A stretch of DNA of 64,000 nt from Sphingobacterium sp. SRCM116780 (GCF_021442025.1 NZ_CP090446.1:1798001-1862000); one strand, 5' to 3'; counted from the first letter of the stretch, positions 27,901 to 36,411 are shown. Notes: generated from the letters alone by a model not told the origin. Numbers and translations are program-made.

Positions 27901-28441
27901 TAGCGGTTTTATTAACGGGGTCTTGCACCACTCTGTAATAGTTATCAAGAGGATTAGTTCCTGTAGAGCTATTTGCATTAGGATTATGAAGTATAAATTG
28001 ATAATTCTGTTTTATTGTATAATCGTTAGGATTAATTCCTTTCAGATCAGGTAAGTCATTATCAGCAGGATTGTTTAAGTAATCATAGGAGTAAAAATCA
28101 TTAGATTCTCTTATATTATGTGTAATTAACCCACCTGCATTTAAAACCCATCCTAGCCCAACACGACTAGCTTCTTCTTCAACCCTAATACCTGATGAAT
28201 TGTAAGATAAAGTAATGGGAAGAGTAATATCTTTAAGTGAAATATTATATATAGGGACTGATATATCAGGCACCCCTGTGTAATTGGATACTGGAAAATT
28301 GCCATACTTAATAAATGTCTGAGCATTTGGTGATGGAGGTATAACATTTGGTAGCTCAACAACATTTTGTGCTTTAATCTGCAAAGTAAATAAGAAAGAT
28401 ATAGCAAGTGTCAGCGTATTTTTTTTTAGTATTTTTATCAT
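24932..28441 (-). CDS. Large secreted RHS/SpvB-like protein, partner of the RHS effector
   Basis: 1169 residues with a signal peptide (1-24, LTLAISFLFTLQIKAQ). The region after it (about 30-130, PPSPNAQTFIKYGNFPVSNYTGVPDISVPIY, LPITLSYNSSGIRVEEEASRVGLGWVLNAGG) is the conserved N-terminal module found in secreted Bacteroidota RHS proteins and is related to the SpvB/TcdB start. YD-type elements appear only near the C-terminus (TDPRGVTEYYNYDGMQRLQVI), and the protein ends shortly after (DYHYNPN) with no RHS core and no tip. The effector starts 12 nt downstream. It may supply the beginning of the shell or act in export and presentation of the effector; this is inference. Confidence 0.82.
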   Translation of the reverse strand: MIKILKKNTLTLAISFLFTLQIKAQNVVELPNVIPPSPNAQTFIKYGNFPVSNYTGVPDISVPIYNISLKDITLPITLSYNSSGIRVEEEASRVGLGWVLNAGGLITHNIRESNDFYSYDYLNNPADNDLPDLKGINPNDYTIKQNYQFILHNPNANSSTGTNPLDNYYRVVQDPVNKTAIPFSLPSNLTYDKFIAGISSLYNDPELGYDFEPDIFNYNFLGYSGKFIVLRNGQVLKEKEDNLKIEYTVNSTVTTTDVASWKVTTPDGTKYYFNETEKVKFVDRPQKDTHNSSFYLTKIETINGSIISLNYKKNNMLLGTFSRSQDSRDLGKYVQSSTGYYEVVYLDNIQFAGGSVRFEYKFDREDNEPEPRLKTIYIDDEYGSNKHKWEFIQNYFNANVSGVDLPTLEQLNLNFAGQHYYIDAANRGSFSKSWNEKRLRLDEIWRTNTDNQPEVYKLTYNEDKLPSKLSSSIDHWGYYNGANNLALIPDLIQFDSYENGMPKFNYGGYGANREANAEYNKAFILEKITYPTGGQTQFAFEPNRFHTDNFENDSYKRNLMYTRESNSFTESQANGLNNMPHQLKSFIVANSSKKFNISVEFVLDQYLYTGDPSLEISIKKDINDLNPLFKYTLHGNNFLPAPPVSENKKMTYISEDILIPPGNYIFMVGGSLFKQLKSITASATGINGYPEDYIKKNYLGIGGGLRINMINNYDRNNKFVSGKSFKYTTNYFRYDYYSPGFSSGKLMFYPRYMKNRLYQTSDGGRGNGFSVGYSSVYVTDVDLINGSKNGVALYEYINKPDKNLYYNFKFSDSNYAYDINPSGVEGFKYQENGTLLRDSLFREENQSLKPVKTTEYIYNILEKNIAWGINKSRYTTTSLPYLIPNGDIYTHENNTQVTRLNFLYPALRPIWVRLDQKKETIFENGVPIESIMNYTYNPTYNYITKEELKSGTEVLKTIDYKYPPDITGNSVVNKLTETNRISIPIETKQTINGKFSQVINDYALFNSVPQLSTVKSNTGVNKTIEPRIIYHLYDTYGNPTQVSMDASTTTVYIWGYIGQYPVAKIENATYAEVLTALGSGTIATNKLDALNANGVTAETINSTIQLLRANLPKSQVSTYTYKPLVGMTSKTDPRGVTEYYNYDGMQRLQVILDQFKNVNKSFDYHYNPN

Positions 28442-29077
28442 CTTTTCTTTAATAATTAATGAACACTTAGTTTTCCACCATATCAGTATTCCTGAATTAT
28501 GGAAAAAAGCGTTTTGTTTAACAACAGTTACAGCTGTTTTTTATGTGTACGTATAGTTCGTATAATACTTTCCTATCTAATATATTATTGTTAATCAGAC
28601 ATTTATTTCATTCAATATTCTTATTTTTCTACGTTATTTAATTTGAATGGTATTGATTCCTCTAAGAATGCTTTACAGAATCTTAAGTAGAAAGCAAATC
28701 CCAATAAAATAACTATTAGTATATGTGACCTAATATTTTTATTTTCAACTAAATTAACAGAGACATTATGGTTAATTATATGGCTTACATATAACCAAAA
28801 AAACATGTTGAGCAAATATAAAAAATTAATACACTTTTAATATTATTCCTTTATTATTTTTTTAAGCATTAAAATTTCTTTAATCGAATCGTTAATAATG
28901 ATACAGATTAAGGATAACATCCATTTCAAGTGGTTTGTCTATAGTATGTATACTGTAAATTTCTAAAATCTTGATGAAATCTAACTAAGTCATTCAAAAG
29001 GATTTTCCTCAACAACTTTTTTTGAATGACAAGCGTTTAATAACTATTTTTTGTACTTTAGAATATAAAGATTAAAG
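28442..29077. other. AT-rich intergenic stretch upstream of the RHS operon and the patatin gene
   Basis: 636 nt between divergent genes, so it should hold promoters in both directions. A 64-codon minus-strand frame (28621-28815) with two hydrophobic stretches (MFFWLYVSHIINH, ILIVILLGFAFYLRF) is the only open frame; it could be a small membrane protein, but nothing supports translation. No tRNA or repeat was found. Confidence 0.4.
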
Positions 29078-30133
29078 ATGAAAAGTATACTTTCCATAGA
29101 TGGTGGTGGAATTAGAGGCATAATACCAGCTTTAGTACTCGTGGTTTTAGAAGAAATTCTTCAAAAAAAAAGTAATAATCCCAATGCAAGGATTGCTGAA
29201 TATTTTGATTTTATAGCAGGTACAAGTACAGGTGGTATTTTAGCGTGTATTTTGTTATATCCGAGTGATGAGGATCCTTCCAAGCCTAAGTTTTCGGCGA
29301 AAGATGCCTTAGATCTTTATGTATCACACGGCACAGAGATTTTCAAAACGACCAAGTGGCGAAAATTTTTAAGTGAGTTTGGATTGGTCAGCGAATTATA
29401 TTCTGCAAATGCTTTAGAAAATGTGTTGCATGAATACTTTGGAGATACCAAATTAAGTCAGCTCATTAAGCCGTGCATCATGACTGCATATAATATTGAG
29501 CTTCGAAAAAATCATTTCTTTAGACAGCAGAAAGCAATTACGCACGGGCAAGCACGAGATTTTTATTTAAAAGATGTTTGTCGCGCTACTTCTGCGGCTC
29601 CTACTTACTTTTCTGTTGCTGAAATATATTCCATTTCTGGCACCCGGTTTCCACTAGTGGATGGTGGAATGGTTGCTCAAAACCCTTCTATTTGTGCTTT
29701 ATTGGAAGTGATGAAAGCTTTTGAGGATACGGAGATTAATGACCTATTTATGGTTTCATTAGGGACAGGAATTGCAAAGAAAGCGTACAATTATGAGCAC
29801 TTCAAGAAAAAACTTGCCATTCAAATTGGCCCCGCTTTGGTCGATATCATGACCAGTGCTTCGTCCGAAAGTACGGAATTTTTTATGGAACAATTATTTA
29901 AATTCAATCGAAGCTCACAAAATTACATCCGATTAGAACCCACCAATTTATCAAGTGTGGAATCTTCTATGGATGCTGCCTCGAAAAACAATATTCAAAA
30001 GCTTATCTCATTAGCGGATAGATTAATGGGCGATCATGAAGATCAACTCAATGAAATTGTGGAGCATCTGATAAAAGAAAATAACGCTAAAAACAAGAAA
30101 AATCCTTGGTCGAAGTTGATGGATAGGTTGTAA
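29078..30133 (+). CDS. Patatin-like phospholipase
   Basis: Predicted acyl hydrolase of 351 residues with a complete patatin domain: the oxyanion loop DGGGIRGIIPA (8-18), the nucleophile elbow GTSTGG (Ser50) and the catalytic Asp195 in DGGMVAQNP. No signal peptide, so cytoplasmic. The size and N-terminal position of the glycine loop resemble plant-type patatins and the CapV effectors, but no cyclic-nucleotide synthase lies beside it, so a housekeeping lipase is the better reading. The next gene (SpmAB-like) starts 31 nt downstream on the same strand. Confidence 0.9.
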   Translation: MKSILSIDGGGIRGIIPALVLVVLEEILQKKSNNPNARIAEYFDFIAGTSTGGILACILLYPSDEDPSKPKFSAKDALDLYVSHGTEIFKTTKWRKFLSEFGLVSELYSANALENVLHEYFGDTKLSQLIKPCIMTAYNIELRKNHFFRQQKAITHGQARDFYLKDVCRATSAAPTYFSVAEIYSISGTRFPLVDGGMVAQNPSICALLEVMKAFEDTEINDLFMVSLGTGIAKKAYNYEHFKKKLAIQIGPALVDIMTSASSESTEFFMEQLFKFNRSSQNYIRLEPTNLSSVESSMDAASKNNIQKLISLADRLMGDHEDQLNEIVEHLIKENNAKNKKNPWSKLMDRL

Positions 30134-30164
30134 AAGTTTACATTTACGCATATTTTAAATCTAT

Positions 30165-31397
30165 ATGGCATTAAATATCGTTTGGATAGCGTTTTTTGTT
30201 ATTGCATTCATTGTTGCGTTAGTAAAGCTGATTTTCTTTGGAGATACGGAGATCTTTATGAAAGTTGTGAATGGCATGTTTGATAGTGCCAAGAACGGCG
30301 CTGAAATTTCATTGGGACTAGTGGGAATGATGACTTTTTGGTTGGGCATCATGAAGATTGGTGAAAAAGCGGGCATGATTACGTTATTTGCAAAGGCTGT
30401 CAATCCTTTTTTTAGTAAGCTCTTCCCTGGTATTCCGAAAAATCATCCTGCAAACGGATCGATTATTATGAATTTTTCAGCGAATATGCTTGGCTTGGAT
30501 AACGCGGCTACTCCAGTAGGTTTAAAAGCAATGCAAGAGCTGCAAGAATTGAATCCCGAAAAGGAAACGGCAACAAATGCACAAATTATGTTTTTAGTGC
30601 TCAATACGGCTGGTATCGCATTAATCCCGACATCAGTCATTGCGTTAAGAATGGCAAATGGGGCAGCCAATCCCGCAGATATCTTTATCCCTTCTTTAAT
30701 TGGAACATTTATTTCCTTTATTTCAGGGATGTTAGCTGTTGCATTTTTTCAAAAAATTAATCTTTTTAAACTACCAATTCTTATCTTTCTAGGTAGTTTT
30801 ATAGCGTTGATGGTGGCTTTATATTTTGGATTAAATGGCCTTCCTGCTGATAAAATTGAAGTTATTACCGGTTTGATTGGTGGTATTTTAATTTTTTCAA
30901 TTATCATCTTATTTATTGTTTATGGAGCATTCAAAAAACTAAATGTTTATGATGCTTTCATTGATGGTGCAAAAGAAGGTTTTAAAACCTCCATCATGAT
31001 TATTCCTTTTCTAATCGCCATACTTGTGGCTATTTCTGCATTTAGAACAACTGGCTGTATGGATTATATTGTTAATGCCATTGGGTCTTGTTTTGCATAT
31101 TTTGGATTAGATACCCGATTTGTACCAGCTCTTCCAGTTGGACTGATGAAAACATTAAGTGGTGGCGGAGCAAGAGGTCTTATGGTCGATGTGATGCAGG
31201 CATATGGTGCTGATTCCTTTCAAGGAAGGCTAGCGAGTGTTATTCAAGGGTCTTCAGAAACGACTTTTTATGTATTGGCCGTGTATTTTGGTTCAGTAGG
31301 AATTAAAAATACGAGACATGCTCTTGTGTGTGGTTTAATTGCCGATTTAGTTGGCTTAGTCGCTGCTATTATTTTAGCTTATATTTTCTTTGGTTAA
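30165..31397 (+). CDS. Nucleoside-recognition (Gate) domain membrane protein, SpmA-SpmB fusion type
   Basis: 410-residue integral membrane protein with about ten hydrophobic segments. It holds two Gate domains: one near residues 40-150 (GMTFWLGIMKIGEKAGMITLFAKAVNPFFSKLFPGIPKNHPANGSI, then NMLGLDNAATPVGLKAMQEL) matching SpmA, and one near 270-390 (GAKEGFKTSIMIIPFLIAILVAISAFRTTGCMDY, PVGLMKTLSGGGARGLMVD) matching SpmB. The two are separate genes in spore formers; Bacteroidota carry the fused form, whose role is unknown and cannot be sporulation here. It probably follows patatin in one transcript. Confidence 0.88.
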   Translation: MALNIVWIAFFVIAFIVALVKLIFFGDTEIFMKVVNGMFDSAKNGAEISLGLVGMMTFWLGIMKIGEKAGMITLFAKAVNPFFSKLFPGIPKNHPANGSIIMNFSANMLGLDNAATPVGLKAMQELQELNPEKETATNAQIMFLVLNTAGIALIPTSVIALRMANGAANPADIFIPSLIGTFISFISGMLAVAFFQKINLFKLPILIFLGSFIALMVALYFGLNGLPADKIEVITGLIGGILIFSIIILFIVYGAFKKLNVYDAFIDGAKEGFKTSIMIIPFLIAILVAISAFRTTGCMDYIVNAIGSCFAYFGLDTRFVPALPVGLMKTLSGGGARGLMVDVMQAYGADSFQGRLASVIQGSSETTFYVLAVYFGSVGIKNTRHALVCGLIADLVGLVAAIILAYIFFG

Positions 31398-31475
31398 TAT
31401 AGTACGTTAACAAATCAGGTATCACGACTCTATATATTACGTTGAAAACTTACATGCATAAATAATTATATTTCA

Positions 31476-31850
31476 ATGAAAAAAACAATTGCATTAATCG
31501 CTCATGATGGTAAAAAACCAGAAATGGTTGCTTTTGTAAAAGATCATATCGAGTTTCTTAAAAAAGCACATTTAGTGGCTACTGGTACTACGGGATCCTA
31601 TGTAAAACAAACAGGATTGGAAGTTGAACTAAAGTTGAGTGGTCCTATGGGAGGTGATGCACAAATTGCCGCGCTTACAGCAGAACGAAAAATAGACGGT
31701 ATCATATTTTTTAGAGATCCTTTAGGTAAGCATGCCCACGAACCAGATATCCAAATGTTGATGCGTGTCTGTGACTTGTATAATGTTCCCTTAGCGACCA
31801 ATCCAGCAACAGGGAGTCTGATTATTGAAGGCATATTAGAAGATGAGTAA
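31476..31850 (+). CDS. mgsA: Methylglyoxal synthase
   Basis: Converts dihydroxyacetone phosphate to methylglyoxal and phosphate, a bypass of lower glycolysis under phosphate limitation. The 124-residue protein is shorter than the E. coli enzyme but has the key elements: ALIAHDGKK at the start, ATGTTGSYV (phosphate binding), GPMGGDAQ with the catalytic Asp, and FFRDPLGKHAHEPDIQMLMRVCDLYNVPLATNPATG with the conserved His and Asp. It lies 78 nt after the SpmAB-like gene and ends before a hairpin. Confidence 0.95.
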   Translation: MKKTIALIAHDGKKPEMVAFVKDHIEFLKKAHLVATGTTGSYVKQTGLEVELKLSGPMGGDAQIAALTAERKIDGIIFFRDPLGKHAHEPDIQMLMRVCDLYNVPLATNPATGSLIIEGILEDE

Positions 31851-31867
31851 AAGATCATATTGATAGA

Positions 31868-31908
31868 AAAAATAGTTAGATAACCATTATTTAACTATTT
31901 TTTTTTAT
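31868..31908 (+). terminator. Terminator after mgsA
   Basis: AAAAATAGTTA (31868-31878) pairs exactly with TAACTATTTTT (31892-31902), followed by more T. AT-rich stem, 18 nt after the mgsA stop. Confidence 0.65.
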
Positions 31909-31917
31909 TTTTAGGGA

Positions 31918-32322
31918 ATGAACGATAATGAAATTTCAGTTTCTATAGGTCAAGTTGCTTATACTACGACCATTACCCATGGGAAAAACACCCTTATAGC
32001 AGACGAACCAGAAGAAGTAGGCGGAAAAGACAAGGGTTTTAATCCAGCTTCCCTCCTTTTATCTTCATTAGGATCTTGTAAAGCGATGACAGTAAGAATG
32101 TATTCTGATCGTAAAAAATGGGATTTGGAAGAGGTAAACATCAAGCTTTCATATGAAATTCTCAAAAGTGAACTGCAGCAAACCACTTATATAAAATGCC
32201 ATATTTCCTTTAAAGGAGAATTGGATGAAGCACAAAAAGCGAAATTATTTGAAATTGCAGATAAATGTCCTATCCACAAATTACTGACTAATCCAATTGT
32301 CATTTCTTCTAATCTCATCTAA
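31918..32322 (+). CDS. OsmC/Ohr-family protein
   Basis: 134-residue OsmC-like protein, a family of thiol-dependent hydroperoxide reductases. The first reactive cysteine is in LLSSLGSCKAMTVRMYSDRK (about residue 50) and the second in IADKCPIHKLL (about residue 119), so the redox pair is intact. The GGKDKGFNPASLLL stretch before the first Cys is typical. More like the YhfA/OsmC branch than Ohr, but the substrate is not certain. Its ATG lies just after the mgsA terminator, so it likely has its own promoter. Confidence 0.9.
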   Translation: MNDNEISVSIGQVAYTTTITHGKNTLIADEPEEVGGKDKGFNPASLLLSSLGSCKAMTVRMYSDRKKWDLEEVNIKLSYEILKSELQQTTYIKCHISFKGELDEAQKAKLFEIADKCPIHKLLTNPIVISSNLI

Positions 32323-32339
32323 AATAATTATTCATAATT

Positions 32340-32369
32340 TTTGATTATATAGATGAGATAGTATATTTG
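32340..32369 (+). promoter_or_regulatory. Promoter of coaA (Bacteroidota -33/-7 type)
   Basis: TTTG (32340-32343), an 18-nt spacer and TATATTTG (32362-32369) match the TTTG/TAnnTTTG consensus with near-ideal spacing, 22 nt before the coaA ATG. The best complete promoter match in the window. Confidence 0.55.
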
Positions 32370-32391
32370 TCGCCACAAAGAATCCAGTAAC

Positions 32392-33354
32392 ATGCAAAAT
32401 GAACAGTACACGCCCATTGATTCTCCTTTTACATCAATTAAAAGAGAAGATTGGAAAAAACTAAATGGTCACTTCACACATACATTTGCACAGCAAGATC
32501 TGGATCAATTGCATGCACTTAACGAACCGCTAAATGCAGAAGAAATTGAAGATGTGTATTTCCCTTTAAGTCATTTACTTGGTATTCATATCGAACGTTT
32601 TCATGATTTGCATAAAAGATCCAATCTTTTTTTTCAAAAAAATGAAAGTAGACTTCCTTTTATCATTGGGATTGCTGGATCAGTTGCTGTAGGTAAAAGT
32701 ACAACAGCAAGGGTATTGCAACGTGTTCTCGCTTTACTTCCCACAAAACCAAAAGTAGACTTGGTTACGACGGATGGATTTCTTTATCCAAACAAGGAAT
32801 TGAATGAAAAAGGCATCATGAATAGAAAAGGGTTTCCTGAAAGCTACGATGCTAAAAAGTTAATTCAATTCTTATCTGCAATAAAATCTGGTGTTGGTTC
32901 AGTTTCTGTTCCTGTTTATAGTCACTTAGCATACGACGTCTTACCTGATGATCAGCAACAGATCATTGATCATCCTGATATTTTGATCGTAGAAGGTATC
33001 AACGTCTTACAAGTCAATTCACAAAGAGCTAAAAAAGGACATAACAGTGTCTTTGTATCTGATTTTTTTGATTATTCTATTTATGTCCATGCAAGTGAAA
33101 AAAACCTGTTAGAATGGTATACCAATCGATTTGAATCTTTAAGAAATACAGCTTTCCAGGATCCGGCTTCATTCTTTCACCGTTACGCCAATATGAATAC
33201 CAAAGAGAGTGTGCAAATGGCTCATCAAATCTGGAACGAGATCAATAAACCAAATTTAGAACACAATATTTTACCGACACGCTACCGTGCTGATTTAATT
33301 TTAGAAAAAGGTAGTCACCATTTCGTTAAGAATATAAAAGTGCGCAAGATTTAA
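32392..33354 (+). CDS. coaA: Pantothenate kinase, type I
   Basis: First step of coenzyme A synthesis: ATP-dependent phosphorylation of pantothenate. The 320-residue protein has the P-loop GIAGSVAVGKSTTARVL (about 92-108), TTDGFLYPN, MNRKGFPESYD, VPVYSHLAYDV and LIVEGINVLQV, all diagnostic of the CoaA type and not of the type III enzyme. Length is normal. Its stop codon overlaps the stop of the convergent MscS gene (33351-33354). Type I CoaA is usually feedback-inhibited by CoA. Confidence 0.96.
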   Translation: MQNEQYTPIDSPFTSIKREDWKKLNGHFTHTFAQQDLDQLHALNEPLNAEEIEDVYFPLSHLLGIHIERFHDLHKRSNLFFQKNESRLPFIIGIAGSVAVGKSTTARVLQRVLALLPTKPKVDLVTTDGFLYPNKELNEKGIMNRKGFPESYDAKKLIQFLSAIKSGVGSVSVPVYSHLAYDVLPDDQQQIIDHPDILIVEGINVLQVNSQRAKKGHNSVFVSDFFDYSIYVHASEKNLLEWYTNRFESLRNTAFQDPASFFHRYANMNTKESVQMAHQIWNEINKPNLEHNILPTRYRADLILEKGSHHFVKNIKVRKI

Positions 33355-34202
33355 TTCTCTCTGGAGGTAAACAATAGCACTTCATTTAAAATTTCATTCT
33401 GAATTTGATAATGTAACTTATTGCTACTGGATATGGTTGTTAGGTCAATTTTATATTTAACAAAATCCTTCCCTACTTCCGCAACTTTTACTTTAAATAC
33501 ATCATCCCAAATAATATTTTTATTTACTTTCAATAAGGGTTCCAAGTGGTTTTCAAACTGATTGATGGGTAGCATTTTTTCCAAAGGAAGTTCAAACTTG
33601 ACAATCAATTTATTCGACTTCTGCGAAGATTTATTCACCATTGTTGACGTAAATATTAAATTATTGGGAATCAATACGACATCATCATCCTCATCGCGTA
33701 CCACGATATTCGCTAATGTAATATCAACAATTTTTCCTTGATAATTGTTGATTTTAATATGATCTCCGATGGAAAATTGATCAGAAAACATTACTAAAAG
33801 TCCACTGATCATATTGGTAATATATTCTCGAAAGATGACAGCTATAGCCATCGCAACAATCGTCATGCTGGTCACAAATTCCTTCGGATCGATCCCTAGT
33901 GCAATCATTACTGTAATGACAATCATCACAGCATTAAATACACGTGCTACTCGTGATATACCCAAAACAAAGTTACCTCTAACAGTATGGTTCGCATGCT
34001 TTCGATTATACAATGAAATGATTAAAAATCGCCCAATGGAGATCAATAAGTTTGCTGTCAAAAATGTATTTAACGCATAGGCAAAGTGCAGAATAAGGGT
34101 ATGCTTTTCATAAAAAGAAGCAAAACCCACAAATGAGTAATTTAAGACTAACCAAACGATGCAACGGATAACAAAAGATAAAGACAATTTATTTTTAATC
34201 AT
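33351..34202 (-). CDS. MscS-family mechanosensitive channel
   Basis: About 283 residues from the Met at 34202 (MIKNKLSLSF); a Met 12 codons upstream (34238) is also in frame. Three hydrophobic segments lead into the pore region TIVAMAIAVIFREYITNMISGLLVMFSDQFSIGDHIKI and the following beta domain (GKIVDITLANIVVRDEDDDVVLIPNNLIF), the conserved core of MscS. It would release solutes on hypo-osmotic shock or serve a related role. The pore helix is less Gly/Ala-rich than in E. coli MscS, so channel conductance cannot be assumed. The copper-ATPase gene is divergent. Confidence 0.88.
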   Translation of the reverse strand: MIKNKLSLSFVIRCIVWLVLNYSFVGFASFYEKHTLILHFAYALNTFLTANLLISIGRFLIISLYNRKHANHTVRGNFVLGISRVARVFNAVMIVITVMIALGIDPKEFVTSMTIVAMAIAVIFREYITNMISGLLVMFSDQFSIGDHIKINNYQGKIVDITLANIVVRDEDDDVVLIPNNLIFTSTMVNKSSQKSNKLIVKFELPLEKMLPINQFENHLEPLLKVNKNIIWDDVFKVKVAEVGKDFVKYKIDLTTISSSNKLHYQIQNEILNEVLLFTSREN

Positions 34203-34277
34203 GTAGACAAGATTTACTTCAACAGCTAAACTAATCATTTTTCAATCAATACAAAAAACAGGTTTATGTAAAATAAG

Positions 34278-34285
34278 TATATTTG
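34278..34285 (+). promoter_or_regulatory. -7 box upstream of the copper-type P-ATPase
   Basis: TATATTTG, identical to the coaA box, 26 nt before the ATG at 34312. No convincing -33 element at the right distance. Confidence 0.35.
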
Positions 34286-34311
34286 CAACAGACCTTTTTG
34301 GTCAGAAAAGC

Positions 34312-36411
34312 ATGAACGAAGAAACTAAGTACACAGAACTGACGGTAACAGGTATGCATTGCAACAATTGCGCAATTGCTATCCATCAATATTTAGAAAA
34401 AAAAGGTGGCAAAGATATATTTGTCAATTTTGCTGAAGATGAGGTCAAATTCTCCGGTATAGACGACCGCAACCTGCTCACAATAACAAAAGGAATAGAG
34501 GAGTTAGGATACAAGGTAATTACAGCCAATTCTTCAAAAGAAAAGTTCTATAAAAAAATAGAAACTAAATTTTGGTTTAGTCTGATCTTTACGCTCCCCC
34601 TATTTGCACATATGTTTATACATCATCCTTTATTGCATGACCCTTATCTGCAACTTGGATTATGTATACCAGTATTTTTATTGGGATTTTTCCATTTTGG
34701 AAAAAGTGCATTTTTCTCTGTAAAAAATGGGATGCCTAATATGGATGTGCTAATTTTCATTGGTTCAACTGCTGCTTTTACCTATAGCCTCATTGGGACA
34801 ATTAATCATCTTGGACCTAGTTATCTATTTTATGAGACATCAGCAACGATTATCACCTTGGTTCTTTTGGGTAATCTTTTAGAAAAGAAATCCATCAAAA
34901 AAACAACTTCCGCTATTGGGGACTTAATCAAAATTCAACAGGTAACTACCACAAAAATTGTAGACGATAAGGAAGAAACGATACAGGCAAAAGATGTCAA
35001 ACAAGGTGATATTTTATTGGTAAAATATGGAGATCAGATTCCAGTCGATGGTGACATCATAGCAGGAAATGGTTTTGTCAATGAATCGATGATCACTGGA
35101 GAGAGCCTCCCTGTTGCGAAAAAGAAATACGATACTGTTGTTGGAGGTACTATTTTGTCTGAAGGAAATTTAAAAATAACCGCGACAAAGGTGGGTAGCA
35201 AAAGTACCTTGTCTCAAATCATTCAACTGATCAGAGAAGCACAATCAAAAAAGCCACCGATTCAGAAATTAGGCGATAAAGTTGCTTCTTATTTTGTCCC
35301 CTTAGTAGTAGTCATTTCATTATTTACATTTTTCATCACTTATTTTATCGCAGAGGTGCCTTTACAACAATCTCTAATGAATGCGATTGCTGTACTTGTG
35401 GTATCTTGTCCTTGTGCAATGGGACTAGCCACTCCTACTGCTGTCATGGTTGGTTTAGGGAGAGCTGCAAAAATGGGCATATTGATTAAAGGTGGAGATA
35501 CCATTGAGGAAATGTCGGATTTAAAGTACATGGTATTTGACAAGACAGGTACATTAACAACAGGAAATTTTAATATTAAGGCCATTCAGACATTTGGTAT
35601 CGAGCAAAGCCAAGTAGAATCCATCATTGCCCAACTAGAAGGTTACTCTAATCACCCTATTGCCAAATCTATTCGGCAGCATATGGTAGAGGTAAAAGCT
35701 TATCGTATTATCTTTCAAAACGTGAAAGAAATTAAGAGTGAAGGCATTTACGCTGTAGACACAAATAACAACGAATATAAATTGATCAATGCGCGCTTAG
35801 GAAAGGTTGATTATTCCAATCGCTATGACTTAATTTTAGCGATTAATGATGTTGTTGTTGCTGGTTTGGTAATAGAGGATCAAATAAAACCGTACGCTAA
35901 AGAGTTGATTCAAGCGCTCAAACTTAAAAATATCACTCCCGTGATGCTGAGTGGTGATCGTAAAAGTAAATGTGATCTCGTGGCTCAAAAATTAGGGATA
36001 GCCGATGTTTATGCGGATAGCAGTCCTGCAGAAAAACTTAACATCATCAATAAAATTAAGAAATCTGGTATTACAGCAATGGTGGGCGATGGAATAAACG
36101 ATGCTCCCGCACTTACAACAGCACATGTTGGCATTTCTTTAGGTGATGCTAGTCATATCGCCATTCAGTCAGCAAAAGTTATTTTACTCAATAGTGATCT
36201 GAAATCCATTGAAAATCTTCTTTTGATTGGAAAACATACGTTACAAACGATTAAGGAAAATCTATTTTGGGCTTTTGCGTACAACATCATTGCGATTCCA
36301 TTGGCAGCCATGGGCTTTCTAGGGCCGATGTTGGCTGCATTATCAATGGCTTTTTCAGATATTATTGTGATTGGAAATTCCCTTCGTCTTCGTTTTAAAA
36401 AATTAAAATAA
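34312..36411 (+). CDS. copA: Copper-translocating P1B-type ATPase
   Basis: Exports Cu(I) across the inner membrane with ATP. The 699 residues include one N-terminal HMA domain with TGMHCNNC (about 13-20), the A-domain TGES (MITGESLPV), the transport site CPC in VVSCPCAMGLATPTA, the phosphorylation site DKTGTLT, the nucleotide-binding GYSNHPIAKS, and MVGDGINDAPAL. The last membrane helix reads MAFSD where Cu-ATPases usually have MxxSS, so one presumed ligand position is Asp. YN in TM7 is retained (FAYNIIAIPLAAMGFLGP). No copper regulator lies next to it. Copper is the best guess for substrate. Confidence 0.9.
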   Translation: MNEETKYTELTVTGMHCNNCAIAIHQYLEKKGGKDIFVNFAEDEVKFSGIDDRNLLTITKGIEELGYKVITANSSKEKFYKKIETKFWFSLIFTLPLFAHMFIHHPLLHDPYLQLGLCIPVFLLGFFHFGKSAFFSVKNGMPNMDVLIFIGSTAAFTYSLIGTINHLGPSYLFYETSATIITLVLLGNLLEKKSIKKTTSAIGDLIKIQQVTTTKIVDDKEETIQAKDVKQGDILLVKYGDQIPVDGDIIAGNGFVNESMITGESLPVAKKKYDTVVGGTILSEGNLKITATKVGSKSTLSQIIQLIREAQSKKPPIQKLGDKVASYFVPLVVVISLFTFFITYFIAEVPLQQSLMNAIAVLVVSCPCAMGLATPTAVMVGLGRAAKMGILIKGGDTIEEMSDLKYMVFDKTGTLTTGNFNIKAIQTFGIEQSQVESIIAQLEGYSNHPIAKSIRQHMVEVKAYRIIFQNVKEIKSEGIYAVDTNNNEYKLINARLGKVDYSNRYDLILAINDVVVAGLVIEDQIKPYAKELIQALKLKNITPVMLSGDRKSKCDLVAQKLGIADVYADSSPAEKLNIINKIKKSGITAMVGDGINDAPALTTAHVGISLGDASHIAIQSAKVILLNSDLKSIENLLLIGKHTLQTIKENLFWAFAYNIIAIPLAAMGFLGPMLAALSMAFSDIIVIGNSLRLRFKKLK

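Noticed and set aside
28153-28407. 84-codon frame rich in Leu, His and Tyr
   Set aside because: It is an alternate frame of the signal and N-terminal module of the large RHS-type gene, which is clearly the real one.
16353-28441. Integrative element carrying the RHS locus
   Set aside because: No integrase, transposase, tRNA gene or flanking direct repeat was found; only small repeat relics are present.
29078-30133. Patatin as a CapV-type anti-phage effector
   Set aside because: No cyclic-nucleotide synthase or other CBASS gene is nearby; neighbours are SpmAB-like and methylglyoxal synthase genes.
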